Shown: piece after piece, positions 11,852 to 23,345 of the stretch
Layout: every line of letters begins with the position of its first letter
How positions within the stretch are numbered: position 1 is the first letter of the stretch
Source: Manduca sexta
Taxonomy: Eukaryota; Arthropoda; Insecta; Lepidoptera; Sphingidae
Assembly (NCBI RefSeq): GCF_014839805.1
Contig: NC_051141.1
Coordinates: forward strand, 19,848,777 to 19,912,776
Direction: 5' to 3'
Length of the DNA: 64,000 nt
The notes under the pieces: generated by a model
What the model saw: only the letters and a program-made list of their open reading frames with translations
What the model was told of the DNA's origin: nothing
Databases searched by the model: none
Program-made: the position numbers and the translations under genes

Positions 11852-12225
11852 TACCCCGTCACTAATCTGCCTATCGCATTGTCCTAAATCACGTAACAAC
11901 TTCGCTTATCTAACGAAAGTGCTATCAAGCGTACGCCAACTAGCGAACTTTGCTTCATAAGCCACGAACTTCATTGTCGTTTATTATTCACGACTAGATG
12001 GACTGTGAAAATAGCAAAAACAGCATGTTAGTAGCGAAAATCTTAATGAGGGCAAAAAAGAAAATACAGTTTGAAATCTATTTTATTTTTATTAGCCAAA
12101 TATTTTTAATTTTTAATGAAAAACATAATGTTCTTACTGTATTGCCATAAAGCTTTTAGGCGTGATAGAAAAACGAATAAACAACAATTTATTATTTACA
12201 CACACATCCACAAAGAATATAAATA

Positions 12226-12238
12226 ATTATAATATTAT
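12226..12238 (+). repeat. 5' candidate TSD of the R4-like element
   Basis: attataatattat here is repeated exactly at 15947-15959, on the other side of the retrotransposon. It is 13 bp but all A/T, so chance similarity is possible. The site is rich in TAA-like sequence. Confidence 0.5.
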
Positions 12239-12274
12239 TGTGTATTCAGTATTGTGTTTTAAAAACATCGTGGG

Positions 12275-14173
12275 ATGACGACAAATAAAGCCGGAAGAAA
12301 CATAACATGCGCACGACTAAGATCACCCAGCTCGTCGAGCTCCGCGTCGTGGGCGTCAACTTCGGAAGTATTCGAAATGACGCCGGATATCGACGTGTTG
12401 AGCCAGCGCGACGAGCTGCAGTCGTCCTCGCCGCCACCAAGACCTGTGCGACAAAGAGAACGACAACCCCCTCCAGTGGTGGGCTTGGGACCTGCGGGGC
12501 CTTGTGCCACGACTACGGTCTCCGCTACCGGTGGAATAGTGCGCCGCATGAAGTGGACTCAAAAAATGAATGAAAATGTCATGCGGGCCTATTTTGGGGC
12601 AACAAAGGGAGGAACCAATCTTACAGCGTACCGTGCTCAGATGCTGTCTCTGTTTCAGGCTTTGGAACCTACGGCCAATGTATCATCCCAACGTTTGTCG
12701 GATCAGGTGCGATACATCCAACGGCGCAAAATGCTGACGGATGAAGCACTTGAGCGGCTGCGTACAGACTTGTGTGTTGTCCAAGAAACTATTACGCCTG
12801 TTATTGCCCAGCAAGCAGTACACACGTCTATACCTGCTGCTGACGTTGAGCTGGAAGACAACTTGGACAATATTGTAAGTCCCCATGATGAACAGCGATT
12901 GAGAGGGGCTTTGGAGGGTGCGATTTTGGAATTTAAATCGATGTCTCCGTCCTGTAGACCGCGAGTGCCGCGTTTGCCAACGCATAAAAAAAATTTGGCC
13001 CTGGTGGGAGCATTGGATTCTATATTGCCTCCATACATGGAATCCAGTCGGGACCTCGTTGATACGCATTCGATTCTTTACTGTGCAGCCGTCGCGGCAT
13101 GTCGAGTGGCTAATGTGAAATTTCCGATTGGAAATAAAACCACTCGAGATGTTGCGACGAAGCCTGCATGGCAACATAGGATCGAGAAACGTATCAACTC
13201 GGCCCGAACTCTCATTGCCAAGCTAATTGCCTTCCAGGGTGGTAATTCTAGACCGAGGATTATGCGTTTCGTGGTGCAGGCCTTTTCTGGGACCAACATA
13301 AATTCCCAGGATTATAGGCTTTGGATCACGGAACGCATAGACTTCTTTAAACAAAAAGTTTATGCGTGGGCGAACCGCATTCGTCGCTATAGGAAGCGAT
13401 GGGATCGATTCCAACAGAATCGTACTTTTCAAAGCAATCAAAAGAGGGTTTATAGGTGTTGGGAGAATTCTACACAAGGTGTGGCAGATGGGCGGTTACC
13501 TAGTGCTCGTGATATGCACAATTATTGGACGAATATATGGTTATCGCCCGTCTCCCACACTGAAGCCTCCTGGTTTGGTGTTGTAGATCGAGCTTGCGAG
13601 ACAATACCGACTATGGAAGCCATTTCAATTAGTCCAGTGGATGTCCTGGCCGCTATCCATCCAACACAAAATTGGAAGGCTCCTGGCCCGGATGGTTTGC
13701 ACAATTTCTGGTTGAAATGGTTTCCCAGTTCGCATGCTCGTTTGGCAGCACAGTTCCAGAATGCGCTTGATGGTGGATCGCTTCCAACATTTATGACGAC
13801 AGGTGTCACTCACCTGCTCTTTAAATCCGGTTGTACCACGGACCCAAAAAAATATAGACCCATAACATGCCTTCCTACTATTTACAAACTCCTCACATCC
13901 ATATTAAGATATAAAATTACAAATCATTTCACAACCAACAATATCCTTTTTCCCGGTCAAACAGGATGCAAGATTGGGTCACGTGATACAAAGGAGCTCC
14001 TTCTCATTGACATGACCATTTGCCAGCAGGCTCGTAATAATAGGCGGAATTTGTCGGCTGCCTGGATTGATTATAAGAAAGCCTATGATTCAGTACCCCA
14101 TACTTGGCTCTTGAGGGTGTTGAATTTGTATAAGGTTGGTACAAATTTATGCACCTTACTTGATTCCCGCTGA
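12275..14173 (+). pseudogene. R4-like ORF, first segment: N-terminus to RT motif A
   Basis: 632 codons from the ATG at 12275, uninterrupted. Residues 1-90 are Ser/Pro/Arg-rich. A conserved block around RMKWTQKMNENVMRAYF (about 90-107) lies where related elements carry a DNA-binding region. Reverse transcriptase motifs follow: WKAPGPDG (about 470), YRPITCLPTIYKLL (about 527), a Q-x-GC block (about 565), and motif A AAWIDYKKAYDSVPH, whose Asp is a catalytic metal ligand. Reading then runs into a premature stop at 14171-14173, where by comparison with the family some 20 residues before motif B are missing. An intact protein would nick DNA and copy its RNA at the nick. The long intact frame suggests recent inactivation. 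Confidence 0.85.
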
Positions 14174-14783
14174 ATGTGATGAGTCGATTAGGATTAAGCG
14201 GGGTATATTCCAGGGTGACAGTCTGAGTCCATTGTGGTTCTGCATGGCCCTGAATCCTCTCAGTACTCTCTTGTTGGATTCGGGGTTAGGATACCGTCTA
14301 CGGAGAGGGAGTGAGCCTATATCTCACTTGCTTTACATGAATGATCTCAAGTTGTTTGCATCCAAACAAACCGAATTGATTGAGTTGTTAAAAATAACTG
14401 AAAAAATTAGCAACTCAATCAATATGGAGTTTGGTGTAGATAAATGTGCAGTTATTCATGTGAAGCGAGGAGAGGTTGTGGTCGCTGATGACATTCAAAT
14501 CTCAGAGACTGTAAGACTTAAATCCCTTTCTGAGACGGAAACCTACAAATATCTGGGTATGCCTGAGGCACTGAGTATTGTTAGTGCAGACGTAAAACAA
14601 TCGGTGAGGGAACGTTTCTTTGGCCGCCTGAGAAAAATACTCAACAGTTTTTTTATCGGGGTGGAAACAAGATTCGCGCCTTCAACGGTTGGGTTATGCC
14701 TGTACTCATGTACTCTTTTGGTATACTCAGATGGACCCAGACCGAATTGGACGCCCTGGACAGAAAGGTCCGGACTCTATTGA
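14136..14783 (+). pseudogene. R4-like ORF, second segment: RT motifs B to E, shifted frame
   Basis: This continues the reverse transcriptase in the +1 frame relative to the first segment. Recognisable homology starts at about 14184 (RIKRGIFQGDSLSPLWF, motif B). Motif C reads YMND rather than YMDD at about 14335-14346, so the first of the two catalytic aspartates is Asn, which should abolish polymerisation. Later motifs YKYLGM and FFGRLRKILNSFF are present. Homology ends near 14655, in a T-run followed by GGGG, where an indel returns coding to the original frame. The rest of this open frame is out-of-frame translation. Confidence 0.85.
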
Positions 14784-15787
14784 CTGCACATCGTATGCAC
14801 CACCCACGATCGTCAGTGATGAGATTGTACATCCCGCGGAAATGTGGAGGCCGAGGTTTACTTAATGCTAAGGACTTACATAACCGCGAGGTGTGCAATC
14901 TTAGGGATTATTTCCTTCACAGTGAAGTGGGCATGCATAGGGTTGTAGTTATGGTGGATAAAGGATTAACCCCGCTTTCCTTGGCGAAAGAGAACTGGCG
15001 GAGACCTCTGGTATTGGGTATAAGGGAGCGCAGGGAAATATGGAAGAGCAAAGAATTACACGGTCGGTTCTATCGGGCCCTTCATGGACCTGATGTGGAC
15101 CAGCTTGCGTCCGTATCTTGGCTACGTTTTGGTAACCTCTTTGGGGAAACTGAGGGTTTTGTCTTTGCATTTATGGACGAAGTTATCAAAACGAACAATT
15201 ATAGGAAATACATCCTGAAGGACGGCACGGTCGATATTTGTCGGGCATGCCATCGTCCTGGTGAATCAATCAGGCATGTAATTTCCGGTTGTTCGTATCT
15301 TGCTAACGGCGAGTACTTGCATAGACACAACCTTGTAGCCAAGATCATACACCAGCAAATTGCTCTTCGATATGGTCTTGTGTCTTCTGAAGTACCATAT
15401 TACCAGTATATACCACAACCAGTTCTCGAAAATGATCATGCAACGCTGTATTGGGATCGATCTATTATCACAGACAGGTCAATTGTTGCCAATAAACCTG
15501 ATATTGTGATAGTAGATCGATTGTCGCGCCGGGCAATACTTGTTGATGTCACCATTCCGCATGACGATAACCTTGTTAAGGCCGAAAAAGATAAATTGTC
15601 CAAATATTTAGACTTGGCACATGAGGTTACCGACATGTGGGATGTGGACTCTACAATTATTGTCCCGATTGTCGTTTCTGCGCATGGATTGATACCAAAG
15701 AGCCTCGACCAACATCTTCGGAAGCTCTCAATTGGCCGTTGGGTCGGAAGCCAGATGCAGAAGGCAGTATTGCTGGACACATTGTGA
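14655..15787 (+). pseudogene. R4-like ORF, third segment: thumb, CCHC knuckle, restriction-like endonuclease
   Basis: Back in the frame of the first segment; the first in-frame Met is at 14696 (MPVLMYSFGILRW). A zinc knuckle CRACHRPGESIRHVISGC (CX2CX8HX4C) lies at about 15238-15291. The endonuclease core follows: KPDIVIVDR, then AILVDVTIPHDDN, then EKDKLSKYLDL, matching the PD...D...K layout of the restriction-like endonuclease that makes the target nick in R2/R4 elements. It ends at TGA 15785-15787. This part has no internal stop and its catalytic-type residues look intact, in contrast to the RT. Confidence 0.85.
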
Positions 15788-15946
15788 GGAGATTCCTCAC
15801 TTTGAATCCCTAACCGCCGGTGGCCTGGGTCTTGCGCTTCGCCATCGGAGGGTCATACATTTTTTATATTTTTATATGCATGTTTTTTTTTTAAATGTAT
15901 ATGTAAAAATGTAAAAAAAATACCTTTAAAATAAAGAAAATTGACC

Positions 15947-15959
15947 ATTATAATATTAT
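15947..15959 (+). repeat. 3' candidate TSD of the R4-like element
   Basis: Exact copy of the 13 bp at 12226-12238. It is followed by attgtaataataaac, again TAA-rich. Confidence 0.5.
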
Positions 15960-17280
15960 AATTGTAATAATAAACATAAAAAATAACTCTTGTAAAATAA
16001 TGTGCTCACAAACTCGACAAGGAATATAAAATAGACAAAGCATCTAGACAAGCGGTAATTGCAGTAAGCTTCCGAACTGTAGTTTGAAGCATCGGTAAGC
16101 AATGTCTTTGTTCTACAACCTAACCCATGAAGCGGTCGTTAGTCACTTAGTTTCAGACTTCCTGTGTTACTATGGCCTTAAGTTATTGGACTTTGTCAAA
16201 GCCCGGGAATGCATTGAATGTCTATAGCACTCCATAGAGAATCAAATAGCATGACATGCGGCTACGTGCATGATTATGCTGCACGGTGCACTCAATTCTT
16301 GCTATCACTCATTGTATCTCATTTAAACCTGAATATTTAAAAGATATTTTTTATTGTACTTCTCAAATTATGCGCAAAACAAGGCCCCTGGCAGACTTTG
16401 TTCTACCACAGACCGTATTTTATGTATATATTTTTCATCATTGAGATCTTCATAACATTACTACTTGCCGAGTCCAAAATTATCGTATTGTTCAACCTGG
16501 GACTACCCTCACAATTTATTTAAGCGTCTACGAAAAAATATTTTCATATAAAAATATAACCCATATTGGCTATATAGGTTAATTATGCCGTTGATTTTTC
16601 AAAGTTATTCTTTGATGCCTTGCCTTGATAATTAGGAACACATACAGCATTAAAGAATCAATCAAACTGGTTGAGCCTTTCTCGAGTGATGTTCTTACAT
16701 ACAAGTAACAACAATTTTATATTTATATAGATTGTTCTTATAAGAAATATTGTTCTTATTTTCGTTCATATATGTTTCTGTTTTCCAATCTTTATAACAA
16801 GAACAATAGGTTTTCTCGTTAACACCATAGTCATTGTCGTGAAGTAGCTTGTAGTTAACATGTTATTTGCATCAGTCAATACAACCAAACTGTCATGCAT
16901 GTATCTCAATACGATAAAGATGTATTACATATTTACGCCGCATGATCGTCTAAAGAGTTCATTAAGGCATTGTTAGCAAGTTTTATATAAGCAAGAACAC
17001 TTGAAGACATTTTCCACGAACATCTTTATTGTGTAAACGGTTACGGCAAGGACTTCTGCGAATTTCAAGGCTTGCAGCAATACCTTGCCCGTCTGAACTT
17101 TCATTTAGAGCGATTATTTACTAAAAGATGTTTAGCCTGAGAACGTACTTGGTACCTCTTGAAATATCTTTGCTAATATTGTAAAGAGGAGATTTTTGTT
17201 TGTAATCATCTAATATTACCGATCCGGTGCGGCGGTTAGGGCCTGCCCGCAGATAGTTAGAAATGAGACAATTAAAACCC
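15960..17280. other. No gene recognised
   Basis: 1.3 kb of AT-rich DNA with no long open frame, RNA gene or recognisable element. A weak inverted pairing attgttcttataa / ttataacaagaacaat (16731 and about 16793) was noted but is not compelling. Confidence 0.45.
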
Positions 17281-17284
17281 AGGG

Positions 17285-17960
17285 TAATTACGTGGAACGA
17301 GCTTTATTTTTTCACCTCCGCGTTACACTCGGTACTGGTTGCTGGTGTTATGCAACACGAGTCACTGGCCTGGGGAACTCCCATTCAGGCGAACGGAACG
17401 TAGATGCTGCACGTGGCTGGCTCCGGCGGCAGCTCGCCGGGCAGTTGGACGGCCATGTGGGTGAGTAGGGTGTGCACGTGGTCGAGGTCAGCTCCCGCGA
17501 CGCTGGTGGTATGCACGTAGTAGGCTTCGGCGGCAGCTCGCCGGCATTCGGTCGGGGTCAGCACACCCGACGATGGTGGTGCGTAGCTGGACGTGGTCGG
17601 GAGGCAGCTCTCCCGTCCGTCTGCTACGGCCCACCGTGTAGGCGTGAGGGCGTGCTGGGAACACGCACCGTGTATGCGCGCAGTATGAATGCGTCGTTGA
17701 AGCACGCCATGGAAAGCACACCGTGGAAGAACCTGGAATCAGAATCCACCAGGTCGGAATGCAAGCTAGGCTTACATTCCGGCCCAGCGACTCGTGACAG
17801 CTCACAAGCCCTGATGCCCAGAATACATAGTTAGCGGTTAATAAATTGGCACACTCACCCTAGCGGGAACAACGATGTGTGTGACAATATGTAGTGCCAC
17901 GGCCAAAGATAATGGTTAAAAAAAGGCGGCGAGTCGCGTTGCACGCTTATTTATGCAGGC
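17285..17960 (-). pseudogene. GC-rich compact minus-strand transcription unit, probably broken
   Basis: An island of high GC in AT-rich DNA. Read on the minus strand it has cataaataa (TATA-like, 17947-17955), a donor-like GGTGAGT (GT at 17858-17857), an acceptor-like gattccag (AG at 17734-17733) implying a 126-nt intron, an ATG at 17710-17708, an open frame, TGA at 17387-17385 and AATAAA at 17308-17303. The ATG frame gives only 28 residues before TAG (17626-17624). The long frame (about 75 residues, from VADGRES to YVPFA) is offset, so one indel separates them. The protein is rich in Thr, Ala and His, with no recognised domain. It could be a decayed host gene, a retroelement part or a coincidence. 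No function is proposed. Confidence 0.35.
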
Positions 17961-18240
17961 GCCATTCGGACGTACGTCAGAGCAATGACAATTCAAAGCA
18001 ATGATGATGCTCATTGGTAGTTATAATTGCGAGGGCGTAAATCATTCACATTATAACCACAGACTATTTAGAAAGACAATAGTAACGTTAACATAGTATA
18101 TATGGAAGTATAATTGGTAACGTTACACCGATTTTGAAATCTCTTACAAGAAAGCTATGATATGACTGAGTCCTTTAGGTTACCTGTACAGGGTCATTTT
18201 GACTTTACGTATCTAAACGAAACCACATAATTTATGATGT

Positions 18241-18280
18241 CTTATGTTTACGCGAATGTTAAACATTGAAATCAAAATAT
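18241..18280 (+). repeat. Fragment of family H repeat (5' part)
   Basis: cttatgtttacgcgaatgtt followed by aaacattgaaat matches the start (reverse complement) of the copy at 40099-40232. The rest of the family follows only at 18577, 300 bp downstream. Confidence 0.5.
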
Positions 18281-18349
18281 TGAAGTAAAATAAAATAATA
18301 ATTGTAAAATACACATAGAGTTAGAAACTGAAGCGATTTTATTAAAATA

Positions 18350-18537
18350 AAAAGAAACCTCACTGACTACAGATGTACTTCTACAAATATTACTAGAACC
18401 AAACGATCGGTACGACTGTCAATTAACAACTGCTCGCTGACAACTGCCGATTACCAACTGCTCCGGTCTATCAAACGTTTAGTGCTTTTATGGCAAAAGG
18501 CAACACAAATACCCCCACAAAAATATTTTTAACCTAA
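18350..18537 (+). repeat. Block J, divergent copy of 25736-25904
   Basis: Shares in order tcactga.tacaga, gtacgactgtc, accaact.c, atctgtcaa/gtctatcaa, aataccc.cacaa.aatatttt with 25736-25904. No coding content. Family not recognised. Confidence 0.5.
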
Positions 18538-18576
18538 CAGTAGATATTCTACTTCGACTTTTCGGACCACCAACAC

Positions 18577-18660
18577 AGTCCCCTCCGCGACCATGAAGGA
18601 CGTAAGTCTTCGAAACGTTGAGAAAAAAATATATAAAAACCACGATAATATCCGAAAGAG
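18577..18660 (+). repeat. Family H repeat with GNRA-capped hairpin
   Basis: Contains gcgaccatgaagg, hairpin GAAG(g)AC / GTCTTC closed by loop GTAA, then TCGAAACGTTGAG and a distal ccacgataatatccg. The same layout occurs at 40099-40232 (minus) and 52210-52314 (plus). Confidence 0.6.
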
Positions 18661-19059
18661 TTTCATTTGATATAAAATTAAATTCAAAGTTTACGCGTTT
18701 TTGAGAAAATAAGGCTTGCTTGACAGCTCGGACTAGAACCAACTAGCTGGACAACAAAGTTATCTTCTAAGGATAGATGAGATACGGAACCCTAAAAACT
18801 GTTCTGTTACCACACAGTGACCACAGCATTCCATCTTAGCTCATCTATATCCGATATCCAGCTCCACTCGAGAGAGCTTGTCCCGCTAAATGTAACGAAT
18901 GGTCACTCTAACGCGGATTTACTGTCCTGTCTAATGATGTAAATTCAAATGTATGGACTTTATATGTGACTGAGAAAAATATCTGATTGATAACAATTGC
19001 GTTTAGGAAACGGAAATTGAAATCTCCTAAAAATGTAAAATATAGGCTGGAAATCCCCT

Positions 19060-19115
19060 TTTTTATTGCTTTGAATGAAGACGAGGTTGCTGTTCGCCTG
19101 ATGGTAAGCGATGCG
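19060..19115 (-). mobile_element. Family C 3' end fragment
   Basis: The terminal 55 bp of the poly(A)-tailed family (ttttattgctttgaatg...gatggtaagcgatgcga), abutting a GT/GC dinucleotide array where the rest of the element should be. Confidence 0.6.
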
Positions 19116-19155
19116 AGCGGGCGTGCGTGCGTGCGTGTGTGCGTCTGTGTGTGTG

Positions 19156-19200
<45 letters not shown>
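19116..19200 (+). repeat. (GT)n microsatellite
   Basis: Alternating GT with GC interruptions at its left end (gcgtgcgtgcgtgtgtgcg), then about 20 uninterrupted GT units. The apparent open frames on both strands (His-Thr or Cys-Val repeats) are artefacts of the array. Confidence 0.95.
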
Positions 19201-19201
<1 letters not shown>

Positions 19202-20288
19202 AAAATAAGATAAATTCTCTACTAAGCCATAACCACAAGTTTTTCTGAAAAATCATAAATAAATCCGCAATATGACTTTTTGTTTGATTACAGTACAAAA
19301 TACAAAAGCACAAGCAAGTTTACTAGTTTCGTGAATGCATACTGTATTAGAGCTTGCAAAGCGTTTTGGCAGAAGCTTTCGAAGTGTTTTGCGCCAAGAC
19401 GGATCTCCTCAACATTATGCGTCGGAACGTTTTGTGTTTTCCTCTTTCCTCAAGAAATTGTTTGCTCGCGACTGACTGCACCGATTTAGAAAAAAAAACA
19501 CAATGTTGAGAACGTAAACCTGAATAAACCGATTTCAATAAAGTTAAATACGAACTTTTGATTCATCATTTTTTTTTAAATATATTCATATGCAGAAAAT
19601 TTTAATACATACTTATCTAACGCTAAAACATAACTAAAAGTAAGTGCCGATAGTATAACAAATAACAGTAATATTTAAATATGATACTTAGAATAAATGA
19701 CATTAATTAAATACATATTAAAATAAATCCTTACCACAAAAGATTCCTATTTATATTATTGAAATTGATACCACACAATTTTCTAAACATTTCATAACCT
19801 ATCTAATATAAACCCAAGAGCTCATTCATTCTAAGATTCTAGTTTATTTACCCGTTTAGACCGTCCGGTGGTCCAATAAACCGCTGTGTTTACGAGCCGG
19901 CAATCGAACCCGTACCAGCCCCCGGTACATAAATACAAAAACTTTCAACTAATACCACTAACTGAAATCATAAAGAACGATTTGGTCTGTTGCCAGACAG
20001 GGACAGACTAAGTTAATGGGTTTGGGGGTCAGGGCCCTGCTGATAAAAAGTAAACATTTGTAGGAGAGAAAACTGTGAATATAAAATAACATTACAAACT
20101 ATTATACCATCAGCATTTTTTTTAATATTATTGGATATAATTTATTCGTGTTATTAACAATTTAAATTTAGAACTTGGTGTTTCATTAAGCAGTAGACGC
20201 GTGTTTTTGATACGTTCACTCTCAGCGAGCCGTGAATGCGCACATAGCCATTTAAATACTCAGATCCCTATTATTTTTTCTTATTAAA
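19201..20288. other. Mostly featureless; one tRNA-like SINE-head remnant
   Basis: At 19866-19915 the reverse complement reads like a degraded tRNA-derived head (gggttcgattgccgg, box-B-like), probably from another SINE. Otherwise nothing recognisable. Confidence 0.4.
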
Positions 20289-20392
20289 TAAAGGCATAGC
20301 AAAGAACGCAATCATTATAAACAATACTTAAGCACTAAATTACATTAATACTAGATTGTCTTCCTTAAACCTATGCCCTAATTGAATTGCAT
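20289..20392 (+). repeat. Block K, near copy of 24359-24462
   Basis: About 90% identical to 24359-24462 (aggcatagca.agaac.caatcattataaacaatact, etc.). Family unrecognised. Confidence 0.7.
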
Positions 20393-20456
20393 CGTATTAA
20401 TGTTTCTTAACTATTTCAAAAACTTGTCACTAGACAGCACGTTTAAAAAGGTCCTG

Positions 20457-20639
20457 CTGGGGCCTTATTCTCTATCCCGCACGTTATTTTAACAGTGCGT
20501 AACAAGCACGTAACACAACACATCATGTTAAGGACTATAGAAATTTGGCTTACAGAGTACCATCCCACGCACATTTCTCGAAGATAACATGACACGGCCG
20601 CGTTACGCGTTTACACTATCATACAGAATAAGGGCCCTG
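20457..20639. mobile_element. MITE-like element with terminal inverted repeats
   Basis: Left end ggggccttattctctat and right end (reverse complement) gggcccttattctgtat form inverted termini. Weaker inverted similarity continues inward (gcgtaacaagcacgtaac vs gtaaacgcgtaacgcgg). It is 183 bp, without coding capacity. The TSD is unclear, so the superfamily cannot be named. Confidence 0.6.
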
Positions 20640-20979
20640 AACCGTAGTCCGGCTCTGTGCCGTGACGCCGTCCGTCTTGCCCACTGAAACCAGCACACGA
20701 GTCTTGGCATCCTCCGCCCCGAATTACAAAACGTCTATAAATTTCGACCCTCCATCCCATTCCAGATCTATTTTAACACTAGATTTAACTTCGAGTTCCT
20801 GTTGCATAATCGCATTTATTGAAATGTTCTGTTAAGATGCTAATTCGGTTTATTGTTTATTGTTTAAAATTCAAAAGACAAGAAAGTAAAAAAAAATTGT
20901 TGAGACGTTAAAGACAAAAGGAACCAATTACGATTTTCAGTGTTCGTCACTTCGAATAAATTTTTAAGGCATGTTGCCT

Positions 20980-21390
20980 TTCTACTACTTTAATGAAATT
21001 TGGAAGATTAATTTTCTAAGAATGCAGACACATTTTAAAATAGGTTGTAGGAAAGAAATCTGTGAATTTTTTAATTTTCAGTCATTTAAAGTTTGGGTAA
21101 AATTTGCAATTCAAAAATTTCTGCGAAGATAATTTAACTGTAATTTTACGAAACACTGAATTTAACTGTTCTTAGAAAGGCCAACTATTAATCTTATTTG
21201 AGTAGATAAATCACGCCTATATACACAATAGAGCAACGTTAATTATGAAGTTTAGTGGTAACTGGTAAGGTCGAATTCCATTAAAATTCTACACAAATCT
21301 AAATAAATTTCAACCAATGCAATTTCGACCGACATGTGGATTAAATAGATGCACACTGAGATCCTCTATAGACCTACTTCATTCGAACCA
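20980..21390 (+). repeat. Block L, diverged copy of 24670-24985
   Basis: Collinear similarity over 300-400 bp with 24670-24985 (ggttgtag..aa, ttaattatgaagtttagtgg / ttaattacgaagtttaacgg, attcaca.aa.taaataa, gacgcaca-type phrase). Together with block K it forms an ordered pair repeated about 4 kb away. Confidence 0.5.
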
Positions 21391-23185
21391 ACTTCATTTG
21401 GAGATTTTATCGTGTTAGAGGAATAAAATTGATATACAAGTAGATATTGATATAGTAGTAAGGTTGAACTTCCATATACGCCAGTGCTTCTACTTATTAC
21501 GTCGAGAACTCATTATTTACCAACTTTTATAACCCCTCGGCCTGTATATAGTTTGATTCGTCTCTTATTTTGCAGCTTTATAATATTTACCAGTAGCGAA
21601 GCGTCCATATTTATTTGTTTATTTATTTAACTATTAGGCACTGTTACAAACTACAAAGTAAACAAATATAAAATTATGCTACACAAAAAAAAAACAAAGT
21701 GAGTTTGAATCCCTATTACAACTATACAGAACAATTAACTTAAGCGGTAGCATCGTACGAAATACAATATGATCAGACTAAAAGAATTTTAAAATAAAAT
21801 AAAAGTATTATTAATTACAATTGTTTCTAGTAGGGTTTTTTTGAAAGAAGCAAAACCAAGGTTAAATATATCGTAGTTCATACAGACGTTTAGACAAAGA
21901 AACCAACTTAATAACCAACTCGTATCGCATCAATACAGCATGTAGTATTTTCGTTCAAGGCGCCTGTCGCAACTCTTGTAAGTTAAGATCAGCAATGATC
22001 ATATTAATGATATTAAGCGGTGAAATGCACCAAGTCTTTGAGAATATAGTATGCCCGTAGCATACTATCTTTTAACCTGCAACGAAGTTTATTCATTAGA
22101 AAACCGGAAGGCACATACAATATATAAAATATGACTTGCACATACTAAATATAACAATATGATTCCTACCGGCTTCCCTTTCGTAATTTATGTAAAATAT
22201 TATTATGATTGAAACAATTTGCAAACTGCATTTATGCGTATTATTGGTACGTAAGTATACATTGTGTTGGGATTCGTTTCGAAAAAATTCACTCTTAGCC
22301 ACTGATATTTACGCTTACTACAAAATACTGAACTATATACACATAAATAAGTTAATTTCGCATCAATAAGAGACAATTGAAAGCCCCTGGAATCAGTACA
22401 GGCGTTACAAATGATGGCTAGTACCTCGGACGTGAGCGCTTGGAGTGGGCAAGAGAAATAAAAATAAATGTGCGTCAATTAATTGTACTTACTTATGGGG
22501 ATACTCTCGCTTAGGAACAGACAGTGAAAGATAAGGCAGTACTGCAAAGGGATTCAGTCTTTAATAATGTATAAAAAAGCAGTAAACAATTGTAAATGCA
22601 ACAATTTTGTTACACACCTTCATAATCAGAAAGATGATAAATTAAACGGAAGTTATTATTGTCGCTTTCTATGTCACCATTGATGTAATAAATTTTGTGT
22701 CACATATTACATAAAGAATTTTGTTTAATTCTTACGTTTAGTCACGTGGTTATCTAGAGGATGAAATACCAAATGTTATAAAACCCAATGCTTTGGGAAT
22801 CTGAACATCCCAGTCAACCGTTCACATACGGACAAGGAGAGCAAAAAGCTGCAGTACCACATAGCATTTATCTATGTCCCTTGTAATGGTCGGGCGTACT
22901 TTGAACATAAGAGCGACTTTACGTCGTCCATACTTTGTCTTAATGCGGGCTGCTCGCACTGACCGCCACCTACGTCTAATGGTTATATATGGCTCACGAC
23001 CACTGTTTTTACTACCTCTGGGATTGATGAAAAACCTACCAACTTAATGTGCTACAAGCAATAATGTGACGTCGGAGCATTTTCTTTTTACAGTAAGAAA
23101 TATAGCCTAGTAATTTAAGTTTTTCCAAGTACCTACAGTTTATAATTATTATACACACAACACACGTTTATTTGCGAAGGAGTAG
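21391..23185. other. No gene recognised; small family G trace
   Basis: Around 22158-22185 gattcctaccggcttccctttcg matches the family G repeats at 54.8 and 56.5 kb. The rest is AT-rich with only short open frames (22203-22478 and 22096-22302, both minus strand, unrecognised). Confidence 0.4.
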
Positions 23186-23189
23186 AGAG

Positions 23190-23345
23190 AAGTAGAACCG
23201 GGTCTCTCACTTTTTATTAGGTGTGTTCCATCCCATGATAGAAAGGGGGCGAGCCTATCCCCATATCAGGGACAAATTCCAGAATCCGGGCTGATACTCA
23301 AAACGTCACTTTGTATTGCACCGCGCAATCAATACAGCTATACTA
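23190..23345 (-). mobile_element. SINE-B copy, diverged
   Basis: The reverse complement carries the SINE-B body (gcccggattctggaatttgtccctgatatgg in diverged form, then ggctcgccccctttc) and traces of the head at its right end. No TSD found. Confidence 0.55.

Larger units (their letters stand above)
12239..15946 (+). mobile_element. R4/Dong-like non-LTR retrotransposon, nearly full length, inactive
   Basis: About 3.7 kb with one long ORF, a short 5' leader (36 bp before the first ATG at 12275) and a 3' UTR of about 160 bp (15788-15946) ending without a long poly(A). In order it encodes an N-terminal basic domain, reverse transcriptase, a CCHC knuckle and a restriction-like endonuclease, the order of the RLE class. 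The wording of the RT and C-terminal motifs is closest, from memory, to the R4/Dong clade. Dong elements favour TAA-rich targets, and both flanks here are TAA-rich. Three lesions inactivate it: a deletion with frameshift near 14150, a frameshift near 14650, and YMND in place of YMDD. Confidence 0.85.

Noticed and set aside
12246..13809. Several open frames on the minus strand and in other plus-strand frames under the retrotransposon
   Set aside because: Shadows of the long R4-like ORF, with no independent motifs.
18960..19313. 117-codon open frame with a His-Thr repeat
   Set aside because: It translates the GT microsatellite.
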